A stretch of 60,000 bases of DNA from Takakia lepidozioides (Eukaryota; Streptophyta; Takakiopsida; Takakiales; Takakiaceae), in the NCBI GenBank assembly GCA_030704615.1, contig CM060732.1:52063053-52123052 (forward strand), given 5' to 3'. The notes beneath the pieces are model-generated. The model had not been told where the DNA came from. It made no database searches and was given only the letters and a program-made list of their open reading frames with translations. The position numbers and the translations under genes were made by a program. Below, one piece after another: positions 23,152 through 34,133 of this stretch (position 1 is the first letter of the stretch; each line of letters begins with the position of its first letter).

Positions 23152-23675
23152 TGTCGTGCGCATACATATCGCTACACAACTACATCGCTGTCCAAACCAC
23201 ACCACACATATATGCACAATAAAGTAGTCTACCACAATGATAAACAAGCATAGAGACACTGTTGACACAAAACATATGAACTCCATCGCTATCACTCTTT
23301 ATAATAGAAGTCGAGCCAGGGGCACCCCAAGCTATGGGGACTCCACCCCACAACAACCTACACTCCCATCATGAGTACACTCAGATCTAAACGCATGCAG
23401 GAGCTCGGTCGCGCAGGCTCAACTCGAGAGAGATGAGCCGCGCGACTGCCGCTCTCGTGAAGATAAGACGGACCAGGTGTCAAACTAAACTTGACACCTG
23501 ATTTAACACTTGACCTAAATCCAAGTGTTAAATACAAATAACTAGTTTTATGCTAGCTGTTTTCACACTGTGCTTATTTAACTTGACAGCTGTCGTGCGC
23601 ATACATATCGCTACACAACTACATCGTTGTCCAAACCACACCACACATATATGCACAATAAAGTAGTCTACCACA
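23152..23675 (-). repeat. 3' LTR complex of element A (X - U - X' structure)
   Basis: The 351-bp unit U (23238-23588) begins TGTCAAG and ends TATCA on the minus strand. It is flanked by two near-identical 85-bp boxes, X' (23591-23675, just after the polypurine tract) and X (23152-23236, outer end), both TG...CA. The same order occurs in element B. U holds two perfect hairpins (arms CAGGTGTCAA at 23474-23500; 12-bp arms at 23501-23533) and a TATA-like TATAAAGAG near 23303-23295, suggesting U3 plus promoter. Confidence 0.7.
23295..23306 (-). promoter_or_regulatory. TATA-like box in LTR unit U
   Basis: Minus-strand TTATAAAGAG lies about 60 bases before the end of U, a normal place for the U3 promoter. 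The same sequence is present in the 5' copy near 34200. In element B it is mutated to TTTTAAAAAA. Confidence 0.45.
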
Positions 23676-23676
23676 A

Positions 23677-23686
23677 TCGCCCCCCT
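23677..23686 (-). other. Polypurine tract of element A
   Basis: Minus-strand TAGGGGGGCGA precedes TTGTGGTAG of box X' directly, as expected of the plus-strand primer site next to a 3' LTR. In element B the corresponding sequence is deleted. Confidence 0.6.
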
Positions 23687-23934
23687 AGCTGGTGGATAGG
23701 TCCCTCTACCTCCAGATAGCTACAAGACGTAATAGCCATAGCCGTACTAAGTCCTCTATCACTGTCCCTATCGTACTCAAACTCTATAGACCAAGAGGCC
23801 GGGTACAAGAGTAGCCCCATCGTTAGTCGCCGTCTTGCAATCTATGAACTTGAGCCAGGACTTCGTGTATTCAAGGTCTCTTGTAGCTGGGCCTTGCGTT
23901 GCTTGTTAGCCTTCCATGGTTGTATCCACTCCCA

Positions 23935-24258
23935 CTATCCAATGCATTGTGGACATAACCAATCCCCATCCGGAACCATCTCAAGAGGTGGAGTCAAGCA
24001 TCCCATATGCCAACCTCTAGAGCATCGATCACACACCAGCATGGTGGCTGCCCCTTTAGCAGACCCACACAACATGCACCTCAAACCAGCAGATACCACT
24101 GCCAGGTTTGGGTCAATCCTGCCATCGACATTCGGAAGGTGACATGGCGCACAATTACGCACATGGTCCTTCCAAGTTATGCCATCCCGACCCTCCAAGA
24201 CCAAGACGCCTGAGGGCAAGACCTCTCGAACCCTCAAAATAACACGTCCTGCAGTCAC
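23935..24258 (-). CDS. Integrase C-terminus and PHD finger of element A
   Basis: About 107 codons. The first part (RVILRVREVLPSG) is the integrase tail; then NCAPCHLPN and a C4HC3 PHD finger follow: CMLC, CDRC, HMGC and CPQC in order with normal spacing, and W before the last pair, ending CIG and stop. PHD fingers bind histone H3 tails; here it sits where chromoviruses carry a chromodomain, so a role in choosing integration sites is an inference. It is one base out of frame with the 884-codon polyprotein because element A has CCTGGGTT where B has CCTGGGGTT (near 24320). Confidence 0.85.
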   Translation of the reverse strand: MTAGRVILRVREVLPSGVLVLEGRDGITWKDHVRNCAPCHLPNVDGRIDPNLAVVSAGLRCMLCGSAKGAATMLVCDRCSRGWHMGCLTPPLEMVPDGDWLCPQCIG

Positions 24259-26909
24259 ATCCAGGGTCGTAGGAGCAGTCTGCTGCAGATAGACATAGTC
24301 ACCAGGGTTGAATCTCCGAACCCAGGACGATAGCCCCCACCACGTATGGTAGCATACCTCAACGTATCACGGTGTTGTGCAATGGCAAGGTTCTCGAAAG
24401 CCATGGGCATGACTCTCTTGAACAACTCTGCACGCTGCTCACATGCACGTGCCCACATGTCCGGATCGTCAAGGTTAAGAACTGTAGCAGCTTCTCTGCG
24501 AATGGATGTAGGCAAATCCGGCTCTCGGCCAAAGAGAAGAAAGTATGGTGAGAAGGAGGCAAGTGATGCTTGCTTGCTGAACCTGTAGCCCATGGCTAAC
24601 CAGGGTAACTGAAGGTCCCAATCTCCTAGGTGTCCCTTCTGCAAGCCATACTTGCGCAAACCCCTCTTTACTGTCTGAACAACTCTCTCTGCCAAGCCAT
24701 CGGCCTCAGGATGATCCCGAGAAGTGGTGCGGTGGTCTATCAAGGCCTTGTCACACAAAGCCTGAAACTCCCCCAAGAACTCTCTCCCTTGGTCCGTGAG
24801 TACCTCAGCTGGAGCACCGAATCGGCTAAGCACACAATCCAAGAATGCATACGCAGCTCCCTCACTAGCCTTATCAGGCAATGGAACCAATTCAATCCAC
24901 TTGGAGAAGTGCTCCACCATCACCAACACGTACTTGTTGTGGCGCATGGTCAGTGGCAACGGCCCTGCGAAGTCAAGACTCCACCTGTAGCCCAATCCCA
25001 TGATCGGAAGAGGGTGCAATTGTGGAGTAGGGGCGTTGAATGAAGCACGCACCCTGTCACACACCATGCACCTAGCCACAAATTGTTGCACCTCTGTGTG
25101 CATACCACGCCACCAATACTGCCCCTGCAGTAGACTATGAGTGCGTCGCACCCCAAAATGCCCCAACTCCTCATGGGCATGCCGCACTAACCGTGCCCGC
25201 TGTGTTGGGTGAGGCACAATCCTCACTCGACCATCCTCCCACACTCGGAGCAGGTGTGTCCCCTCCCACCTGAACCTCTTGGCTCGTTGTAGGATCCGAT
25301 CCCTCTCCTTGGCAGTCATAGTGGCTGCCGTGTCTCCACTGCGGAGGTAGTCCAACACAACTGAATCCTCATGTATATCTTTGGCGCCACCCTGCTCATT
25401 GCTGGCCTCAGGGTCCTCAGACACTTGATCTACAGTCATCCCTGTTGTAGGTCCAACCTGGCCTTCCGCTGCCAAGATACACAGAAATGCAGATGCATGC
25501 CATCCGGGCACCATCTCCTCGTCCGTCTCACCATGCCACCGAGCTCCAGTGTCATCCTGCTGGCTCGTGCATGGATTGCGACTCAACCCATCTGCATTTC
25601 GATTGACCAAACCCGGTCGATGCACCACCTGAAAGTCATACTCTTGAAGGATGAGTGCCCACCGTGCAAGCTTCCCCGTAAGCTTGTCTGACTCCATCAA
25701 CCACTTGAGTGGTTGGTGATCCGTGACAAGGGTGAAGAGATTGCCGTATAAATAGCACCTGAAGTGTGCCACGGCCCACACTGCAGCTAAGCATTCTCCC
25801 TCATATGAGCTATACTTAGACTCTGCAGCATTGTTCGAGCGGCTAGCATAAGCCACTACGAACTCTCTTCCCTCATCATCCACCTGTGTGAGCACCGCTC
25901 CAAGCCCCAGCATGCTCCAATCTGTATGCAGCTGAAAAGGACGCCCCCTGATAGGTCGTCTCAAGATGGGCGCCGAGGTCAACCTCGCCTTGAGCTCTTG
26001 AAAAGCTTGTTCTTGCTCATCTTCCCACTGCCACTCCTGGTCCACCTTGGTCAGCTTGGTTAGAGCCTTTGCAATGGCACTAAATCCCTTAACAAACCGT
26101 CTGTAATAGTTTGCTAACCCCATGAAAGCTCGAACTCGGCTCACATCCGTGGGGCGTGGAACCTGTGCAATGGACTCTACCTTAGTCTGCTGTACCCCCA
26201 ATCCTCCAGGATATATCATGTGACCCAGATACTCAATCTGGTTGTGGAAAAACTTGCACTTGCCCGGATGTAACTTCAATCCGTGCGTCCTCAAGCGCTC
26301 AAATACCCCCTGAAGGTGTCTCTCATGCTCCTCCACCGTAGCACTAAAGATGATGATGTCATCTATGTAGCACCGAGCAAACTCCACCCCTGCTAGAATC
26401 CTGTCCATGACTCTTTGAAACTCAGCGGGAGCGTTTTTAAGCCCAAATGGTAAGAACCGCCACTGGTATAGGCAATCCTTCCCGTGCTCATTGATCCCCC
26501 AGAATGCCGTCTTTTGCTTATCCGCCTCCTTGATCGGCAACTGGTGATATCCGGATCGTAAATCCAACGTGCTAAAGACCTTGGAATGCCCAATGGCATC
26601 AAAGATCTCCTCTGGTGTTGGCATGGCATACCTATCGGACTTGGTCTGACGATTTACAGGCCGGTAATCACCGCACATACGTCTCTCCGTCCAATTGCCA
26701 TAGACATCCTTCTTAGCTGGCATCATTGTGGCTGAAGCATACTCTCCACCAGAGAGCTCCACCAAACCTGCCTCCCAGAGATCTTGAGTCCTCATCTGAA
26801 TCAAAGACCTCTCCATGTCACTGTATCTATAGGGTCTCCGAAAGATTGGCGTGTCAGTGGCCAACTCAATACGGATCTCTTGACCCTTCAGTGCTCCCAA
26901 GTCCTTCAA
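24255..26909 (-). CDS. Pol: reverse transcriptase - RNase H - integrase of element A
   Basis: One open frame of 884 codons; the true frame continues upstream (FAFSLKDLGALKGQ). Domains: reverse transcriptase about residues 1-320 with LPFGLKNAPAEFQ and the catalytic CYIDDIIIF (YxDD box); Ty3-type RNase H about 330-450 with LHTDWSMLGLGAV, EGECLAA and VTDHQPLKW carrying the acidic residues; integrase with an HHCC finger (HEELGH and CMVC), and the DD35E core in SLDFAGPLP, VLTDQGREF and DHPEADGLAERV. This order (RT-RH-IN) is that of Ty3/gypsy elements. The frame departs after GGGYRPG at a one-base deletion. Reverse transcription and integration functions appear otherwise complete. Confidence 0.95.
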   Translation of the reverse strand: MKDLGALKGQEIRIELATDTPIFRRPYRYSDMERSLIQMRTQDLWEAGLVELSGGEYASATMMPAKKDVYGNWTERRMCGDYRPVNRQTKSDRYAMPTPEEIFDAIGHSKVFSTLDLRSGYHQLPIKEADKQKTAFWGINEHGKDCLYQWRFLPFGLKNAPAEFQRVMDRILAGVEFARCYIDDIIIFSATVEEHERHLQGVFERLRTHGLKLHPGKCKFFHNQIEYLGHMIYPGGLGVQQTKVESIAQVPRPTDVSRVRAFMGLANYYRRFVKGFSAIAKALTKLTKVDQEWQWEDEQEQAFQELKARLTSAPILRRPIRGRPFQLHTDWSMLGLGAVLTQVDDEGREFVVAYASRSNNAAESKYSSYEGECLAAVWAVAHFRCYLYGNLFTLVTDHQPLKWLMESDKLTGKLARWALILQEYDFQVVHRPGLVNRNADGLSRNPCTSQQDDTGARWHGETDEEMVPGWHASAFLCILAAEGQVGPTTGMTVDQVSEDPEASNEQGGAKDIHEDSVVLDYLRSGDTAATMTAKERDRILQRAKRFRWEGTHLLRVWEDGRVRIVPHPTQRARLVRHAHEELGHFGVRRTHSLLQGQYWWRGMHTEVQQFVARCMVCDRVRASFNAPTPQLHPLPIMGLGYRWSLDFAGPLPLTMRHNKYVLVMVEHFSKWIELVPLPDKASEGAAYAFLDCVLSRFGAPAEVLTDQGREFLGEFQALCDKALIDHRTTSRDHPEADGLAERVVQTVKRGLRKYGLQKGHLGDWDLQLPWLAMGYRFSKQASLASFSPYFLLFGREPDLPTSIRREAATVLNLDDPDMWARACEQRAELFKRVMPMAFENLAIAQHRDTLRYATIRGGGYRPGFGDSTLVTMSICSRLLLRPWM

Positions 26910-27207
26910 ACTGAAGGCAAAGCAATTCCTGTAAGCCCTCAGGAACCGCCGTATACGTCGTCTCTCTCCTCGGTGACAATGGGTCCAATATCAGGCTCCC
27001 AATTGTCCTCCGTAACTGCAACCTTAAGTCCAGTGGGCTTAGAGGTAGAGGACGCGTCCCGTGGTTGCTATGCTGCAACCTTTGAGCAGTACTCCCCTTC
27101 CTGCTCAGTCAATGACAAGGCCTCATCCTGCCCCATCATCTCATCATTGAGAACCTCCTCATCCGAGATCCATCCTCAGCTCCTTCGCTGCCAACTGCCC
27201 TCTTCAC

Positions 27208-28431
27208 CTACATCCCTCTGAACCTCGAGCACCTCCCACAGTGCCATGGATGTCTACACCTCGTGGTCCTCACCGGCTCGCCCCCACTCGCTGCCTGTAC
27301 CGTCTCGGTAGGCAGAGAGACCATCAAGGGAAGTGCACTCCGCACTCTACGTTGCTCAGCCATAGCCAAGCTGACAATCCAGGTCAAGCAATTGAGATCC
27401 ATTGCTTGCCCAACACCTGACGACGTGATGCCTCAGAAAGAGAAGGCACCGCCGTGGTCCCAGTGGAAAACCCATAGCCCGCTCTCGCTCGTCGGCATTA
27501 GGCTCCACTAACTGCTGCAACTGAGCATCCCACAGGAGGCCAGTCCACCATCCCGAAAAGCATGGGATCCTGGGAAGCTGAGCAGTGTAGGTAATGCTGC
27601 TCGTGGTTGACCCACTCTGTTGACCACTGCCAAAGGCGAACGGTCATCGTGTCTCACACGTTGAGACTGCCTTCCTGTGTCCAAAATGCCATCCACGGTG
27701 AGGTGTGCTGGCCGCTGCAACCCCCATCAAATGCACGCTTGAGCAGTGCGGGTGGCATCAGTTAGTCCACCATAGTCGTGGACGATGAGCCCGTGACCCC
27801 ACTGCAGCTGCATCCAGCAATACTGCTGACCCAAGCCACGACCGGACTTGATGCACACTGGCCATCACCCTGGCCCGAGAATCACCCCAGTGGCACATTC
27901 TCCAAGATGTATGCTGGAGATACAGCCTTGATGAAGCTGCAAGTGGCGCAAAATCCGCACCATCTCCCAAACAGACCCGTCCTCGAGTCTCGCAATCCAT
28001 TGCCATGCCCGGCTGATGAATGCCCTTGGCAGGGCCAACCTGCCACTACCAGATCAATGGAGCCAACCCGCTCCAAATCCTGCGCCCCCAGCAACGCAAT
28101 GTCTGCTGGCAAGGCCTGTGCTGATATCCACGAACTGCAGACACAGCAACAACAACTCAGGGTACTGCTGCACCATCTGAGCAACATGGCGCAGTGAGAC
28201 GCGTCGTGCAGTCTCATCCCTCTCCACATACAGGTAACGTCAAACTCGTACACCTGCCCTGCAGCACTGCAGCCAATCCGGTGCTGATCCCGCAAATAAG
28301 TCCAGAAGGCATATGCCTTCATCCGGCGCTGCCACACAAGAGGTGTGGTGTCCAATGGCGACAACTGAGGTGGCCCTGGTGCAATCACCGCACTCTCCTC
28401 CTCTCCTGACGGTACAAAAGCTTCTACCCAA
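27208..28431 (-). pseudogene. DNA cytosine-5 methyltransferase domain of element A
   Basis: Pieces in three frames reproduce a C5 methyltransferase. Motif I: GICLLDLFAGS (S-adenosylmethionine site). Motif IV: GWPCQGHSSAGHGNG with the catalytic Cys after Pro. Motif VI: AYILENVPLG. Motif VIII-like: AHRPRLWWTN. The final helix MDLNCLTWIVSLAMAEQRR matches the motif X position. The GRLF-like block after motif IV and the HRPRxWWTN block resemble DNMT3 more than DNMT1, CMT or bacterial Dcm; the motif order is not permuted as in DRM. Frameshifts occur near 28330, 28220-28120, 27880 and 27740-27410. Known members methylate cytosine in DNA. Subfamily assignment is by eye. Confidence 0.85.
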
Positions 28432-28531
28432 GCTTGTTGCAACCGTCCATCAGCACTTGCTGCAAATCCTTGCTCGTACCCCACAACGAGTGTGAGCAAC
28501 CATGGCAGGCAACTCCGCCGTACCATGCATG

Positions 28532-29097
28532 TCATCCTGCTCTGCTGGAGGTGGCACATCCTCTGCATGGCATTGCCTTCCAGCAACTCTCCAGGCCAAC
28601 TAACTGCAGCTGTAAGGCGGCTAGTGTTGGCATCTTGCCCCGCTGGGCAGCCGCTATACCCCCAATGAATGTCACAGGGAGCTGTGCACGGCGACCATCG
28701 CCTGACTGCCATCCAGGCCTGTAGGATGCTGACTCCTCCCAAAAGTCCAGGGTGAAGCCCATGGGGTATAACACTGCCCCACCAACGAGGACATCGTAAG
28801 AGACCGCGTCTGTCACAATGGCCTTGGCTCGCATCACTGAGCCATCTACAGGATGATCCGGCTGCAGTCTAATACCAACTGATGCCGTGTCATGCCGCGA
28901 GCCTGCTCTGATCCTCCCAGAGATGTCTGTATCTGGAAAGGACAAGGCTCCATATCCGCCTCCATGAGGCCCAAACCTGCAATAGCAGCTCTGCCCAACA
29001 TCAGTGGCTGAGCTCCCGAGTCCACAAGACCCGCAGTGGCCGGTACTTCTTGCCTGCCGGTCCTCAAAGTGAAAATGCCTCCCTGGTTGTCTAACAA
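28532..29097 (-). pseudogene. Aspartic protease domain of element A, frameshifted
   Basis: Two overlapping frames carry a retropepsin-like domain: GLVDSGAQPLMLGRAAIAGL (active-site D-S-G variant of D-T/S-G), then RLQPDHPVDGSVMRAKAIVT and AVSYDVLVGGAVLYPMGFTL with the typical hydrophobic-GG motif. One frame change lies near 28870. It sits between the gag/linker region and the methyltransferase. Confidence 0.75.
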
Positions 29098-29772
29098 GAC
29101 AACTCCAGTGTCACCATGGCGCGCTCAAAGGCTGGCCTAGCTGGCAGCTCCGTCAACCTGGCAGCTGCAGCTTGCCAGGGCGCAGCCGTGGCAGTCTTGA
29201 CCCTCAAATCCGAGGATCCCTCTGCCACTACACCTTCCACTACTCCGCAGAAGATGAAGTGCCCCCACTCTCACAGAGTGTTGCTGCAGTCTGAACACTG
29301 CAGCTGGCCTCACCCCCGGCGTCGCAATCATGGTGGCCGGAACAGTGGGGCTTGACACACTAGGTGGCTGCCCCCAATAACACACCGGCTGCACTAGCCT
29401 TGGTAGCAGGTGTCAGTGCTGCACGTGTAGCTCCCTCCCAATGGCATAGTAACCTCCGCCTCGGTAACAGTCGGGCGAGAACTAGGTGCCATGGATGGCG
29501 TTGACACTGTCTCCGCCAATGTGAATGACTGAGGAAGCCTCGCCTGACGGCTTGCCTCCCCACGCTGTGATCCAATTCCACCTCTGCACCTCGTGGCTCA
29601 GGAACTCGTGCTGCTTCCTCGAGTCACGGCTGCAGCAGACTCCACTGCTCTAGTGGTAGTGCTGGCTTTCCGCCATATCCCATGCCTCCCTATCTCCTCC
29701 ATCAGGAGCAGGAGGTGGAACCATCCCGCCTGGGAGCCCGGTACCCCCACCCCACCACCTCCTATCTATAGC

Positions 29773-30272
29773 NNNNNNNNNNNNNNNNNNNNNNNNNNNN
29801 NNNNNNNNNNNNNNNNNNNNNNNNNNNNNNNNNNNNNNNNNNNNNNNNNNNNNNNNNNNNNNNNNNNNNNNNNNNNNNNNNNNNNNNNNNNNNNNNNNNN
29901 NNNNNNNNNNNNNNNNNNNNNNNNNNNNNNNNNNNNNNNNNNNNNNNNNNNNNNNNNNNNNNNNNNNNNNNNNNNNNNNNNNNNNNNNNNNNNNNNNNNN
30001 NNNNNNNNNNNNNNNNNNNNNNNNNNNNNNNNNNNNNNNNNNNNNNNNNNNNNNNNNNNNNNNNNNNNNNNNNNNNNNNNNNNNNNNNNNNNNNNNNNNN
30101 NNNNNNNNNNNNNNNNNNNNNNNNNNNNNNNNNNNNNNNNNNNNNNNNNNNNNNNNNNNNNNNNNNNNNNNNNNNNNNNNNNNNNNNNNNNNNNNNNNNN
30201 NNNNNNNNNNNNNNNNNNNNNNNNNNNNNNNNNNNNNNNNNNNNNNNNNNNNNNNNNNNNNNNNNNNNNNNN
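29773..30272. other. Assembly gap of 500 N
   Basis: Exactly 500 N, a typical scaffolding placeholder; true length unknown. It falls within the gag/leader part of element A, so absence of a recognisable gag here is not informative. Confidence 0.98.
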
Positions 30273-31732
30273 GCACCAACTGCATCCACCTGCAAGTAAC
30301 TCCTATGGTTGGCTTGGTCATCACCCATCCTCACCATAGAAGCAAAAACTACTGGTGGTCTGCTGGTCATCACCCAGCCCACCACCGACAAGCATACTCT
30401 AATATTGACCGGTTGATCAAATCCACGGCTAATCCCTATGAGCAAGCCGCCCACACAAAACCAACATGGCGCACAAGTTCCAAAGCATGCAGGTGTTGGG
30501 GGGGTCCAAACCCAAGAAATCAAACAAGCAACACCTCCACAAACCCGCCACAAACGCAAATCCATCCGACACAGCAGCAACTCTGATCCTTCGAATATCC
30601 CACCCTCCCAAAACCCGCAGACTGACTGTCTCTCCACCGAATAGAGGCTTTGGCAACTACAAGTACAAGTAATGAAAATAGTACAGAGATGGGGGGAAGA
30701 ATATAAGCCCGCCAAGCAAGATCTAACCTGATCTATCTATCAACTTCCAATCTTCTCTCAAAGTACCTCGCTCTGCTTGATGGTAAGATGTAGGAGGTAT
30801 ATCTATGTCCAAACCTGCCACTAACCTTGTCCCAAGCTACAGTACTCGCTCTAAACCAACCCTCCTCCTCTTTCTTCTGCCAGGTAGAGAAAAGCTAGTA
30901 CTTTCCCCTATCTCCCGCTCACTGAACACTAAAGAAACAAATGTAGGGTCTGATAGTCTCTCAACTCGAAAGCTTTGAGACGGTTGCGGGTGGTATCATG
31001 CGGATGACTGCATCGCCTTCAAACAGAACAAACTTGGTCCTCGCTAATGAAACCCGCCTGGTTGCCTTGTGCAGAGCGTGTCCGTCTGCAACACTGTCTA
31101 ATTGCACAAACTGTGCAGCTCTGCGCCTCTGCTTCCAGTCACCACGGCCTTTTGCTGAACACCGTGGTCCCCGGGGCTTGCTTTGGCTGTGTTCCAAGCC
31201 TAGCTTTCAACCCACTTTGGTATTTTCCACCTACAGCTGCAGAACTGCTGGCTCAACAGAGTTCTGACTGTCCAAGGCGATATTGAGGCCCTCAATGCCA
31301 ACTACAGCGTCTGTTGTCTACTGCTAATGCCTGACTCCAGTATGCATCAACTCGTCCAACTGTTCTCCACGCAATCAGTCTGAGTTCCTTGGGAAACTAG
31401 ATCCTGTCCCCTTGTGTGCACATGCTAAGAGAAGAGACCTTCCCTTCAATTACGTCCTCATTTCCCCCAGCCATACAGGGAGTCAAATCCACAGTTTGTC
31501 CTCTTCATATAGGCCCAGCACCGGTTCTAGAAACAGGATTGTGGATTTTTATGGCACACATCACACTCTAAAAATCCATAGATTTTTAGCAGAGTCCCAA
31601 AAACAAAACCAGGTCTAGGTAGTAGATTTCCCCTTTCTCATCTATCCCCCCCCCCAAACACTGAGTCAAACAGAGTCCATTTGACCAAGATATGACCATT
31701 TGGCTTTAAATCATTTTAATTAGATCAAAAGG

Positions 31733-31767
<35 letters not shown>

Positions 31768-34133
31768 TTAAGGGTTTTCAAATTTAAAATTTAAAGTTAC
31801 ACCACCAAACATTTGGTACCTGGTCCCCCGGTTCCCTAAGTTCTATATGGTTTCCTAGGTTCCCTAGCCACGTGCCCTATCAGATTTCAGTTGTGTTTAC
31901 AAATGCACCCCCCACAGCTCTTGGTTACCAGTGACTGCTCTCCTCCAGTCGAGAATCCGTAGCTATGCCGAGCCTTAATCCTTTGCACACCAATATTCCC
32001 AACAAAATCAGGAGCACTTACAATGCAACCCGGAAAGCACCAGAGCTAACTAGCTTGATCAAAGAACGCTTACAGCCCTTCAAGCGTGCTGATTTTTCAA
32101 GGTGGCACAACAATCTTGCTATCACTGATGTGTAGCCTTTACATGAGTTGGCACAGGCTGCCCTCAAGTTTTTGATTGTAAACATAGACCGAGCAGGTCG
32201 TGTAGTGAGCTGGGCCCCTTCAGCTCATATCCCGCTCATACACCAAGTGGTCACCTGGTGAGTCCACAGTCTCCCACTCTCATGCTCTCCAGCCGCTGGC
32301 TCTACTTGAGCTCCCCACTATCACTACTGCCCCATTCGCTGCTTCCCATTCAGGTCATGAATTTGGTGGAAGGACTCACCTCAGATTGGAGGTGAATACC
32401 AAACATCTTTCATCCATAGCCATTTTCTAGTGTCATGCTCTTACAAACACAATGGCTGCTTACTGTGTAGGACAGACAGTAGCAATCCCCTCGTCCTCCA
32501 GTAAAACCGGATCTCATCGCATAAGGCACTGGTATCGTGAACAGAAAACGTAGTCAAGTAGCGGGAATTCTTAGTTCATGCAGCTGATTTCCGAGCCCTT
32601 TTGTCGATCCACACGATTTTTGGTCATGCCAGTAAGCCCCTACAACATTGGCTTCATATCTCGCAGGGAAACATTATGGATGCCAAACACAGCCATCCAG
32701 GGTGGGCACTCAGTCCATCGCAAGTTTTGGTCCAATACCTGATCAAAGGGTTGCACATGAGCAGCTTGCATGCTCGTCAATCTCCAAAACCATGCAGCAG
32801 AGATGCCCGTCAGCTCCTACCCGCTCCTGGTTTTGCTCAGCCCTTCCCAGTCGCTGCCTCTATTTCGCTAGCCCTTGGTTCGGTGTGGGAGATTTGGAAC
32901 CACCGAATGGAGCTTCAGAGACTAGGAAGCAAGTGGAAGGAGCAGGGGCTGCCCACAGCCTCTTCTTCATCAGTCGACTCAGCATCAGGAGGAGCTGGAA
33001 TGGCTTCATCACCAGCCCCCTTACATCTGGGGATCCAGTCCAAAGGTAAGGAAACCAGCCGCACTTGCGCATGAAAAGCCTGGTAATCAGGCCTAAATTT
33101 CAGATGCCAGGCTGCACAGCCCTCAATGTGCAGGTCCAGAAGCATCAAAACACCCTGGATTCATTCAATTCCAGCCCATTTCCAGTGTGAAGACATAGCC
33201 GCCAATGCACATGGCAATTAGGCCTGGAATCAGCTGCAAAATCTTCGTAAGGCCTCACCATAGGCATGAAATGCTCAGATTCCTGCAGTAAAAAGCACTT
33301 AGCAGCCCCCATTCACACCACACTGCTTCCAAGCAGAGGCCGAAGCAGCAATTCGCAGCTGATGGGCACCGACAGCGTTGAAAGCCTGCTCACACACACT
33401 TCCTCCCCCTGCTACTTCCCCCTGCTACTCCTCTGATGCTATTCTCCTCTAGATCTAAGTCTGCTTCAACGTCGTCTTCAGCAATACAATGATCTTGAGA
33501 CCCGCCGCTGCTCCGAGGAGTGAGATTTGGACGAAACCTGCTTGGCCCTCCCTAAGTCCCTCTGCTTTGGTGGCAGGGGCTGCCCTGGGTTGAGCAACAG
33601 CCTTTGTATTCCGAGTCTGCTTTGCGGCACGCCCACTCCCAGTACCCTTACCTCAACTCCCAACCCTAGTCACAAACAACCACTCTGCCTCTTCGCAGCG
33701 CGCGTTCTGACATGATCTCGCACTGGAGCAACCTCCTCTGTTGCACAACTGTGCGCACCGGGGAGTGGCCTCATCTGGTGGGAGCGGCCTCAGGGTCTGC
33801 AGCAGCTACTGCTGGCACCTGTGGTGGAGAGCGGGGTTGGCGCACTCCACTACGCAGCTCTGGCATCCTTCACCCATGCACTCCACCAGCCTGCGTACTG
33901 CCTCACGATGTCTCCTCACCGACCAAAACGAAGGCTGCTTCCATGCAGTGTAGCTCCATCATGCCCGGCGGCCTCATGCCAGAACCAACGCTGATCGAAA
34001 CCTGCATATTTTTGTTTTTTTTTTTTTTTTTCTAAGCTTCTAAAACCAAGCACTACTTACACACAGTAATCGTACAAGTGCTAACCCTCAACTCCTACCT
34101 TGCACTCACAGGTAAGAGCTCATCTCTCTCGAG
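30273..34133 (-). other. Leader/gag region of element A, no intact gene seen
   Basis: This 3.9 kb separates the gap from the LTR-like unit at 34134. It contains poly-T tracts (31739-31766 and 34010-34032) and short open frames on both strands; none shows a recognisable gag domain or CCHC knuckle. The sequence just inside the LTR unit (minus strand CTCGAGAGAGATGAG) does not resemble a usual tRNA-complementary primer site. Confidence 0.4.

Noticed and set aside
23591-23675. Box X' as a complete tiny LTR on its own
   Set aside because: It starts TG and ends CA and follows a polypurine tract, but 85 bp without a promoter is too short, and the 5' end of A carries unit U, not X'.
24630-25043. 137-codon plus-strand frame inside the integrase
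   Set aside because: Antisense shadow of the conserved integrase frame; the same shadow appears opposite element B.
27882-28742. 286-codon minus-strand frame as a separate gene
   Set aside because: It is a composite in which out-of-frame sequence joins two true methyltransferase stretches; comparison with element B shows frameshifts.
29593-30715. Long open frames running through the N gap on both strands (up to 317 codons)
   Set aside because: They are open only because unknown bases are read as X; no real coding evidence on either side.
32601-33074. 157-codon plus-strand frame as a gag or host gene
   Set aside because: Wrong strand for element A and no recognisable domain; several overlapping frames are open here by chance.
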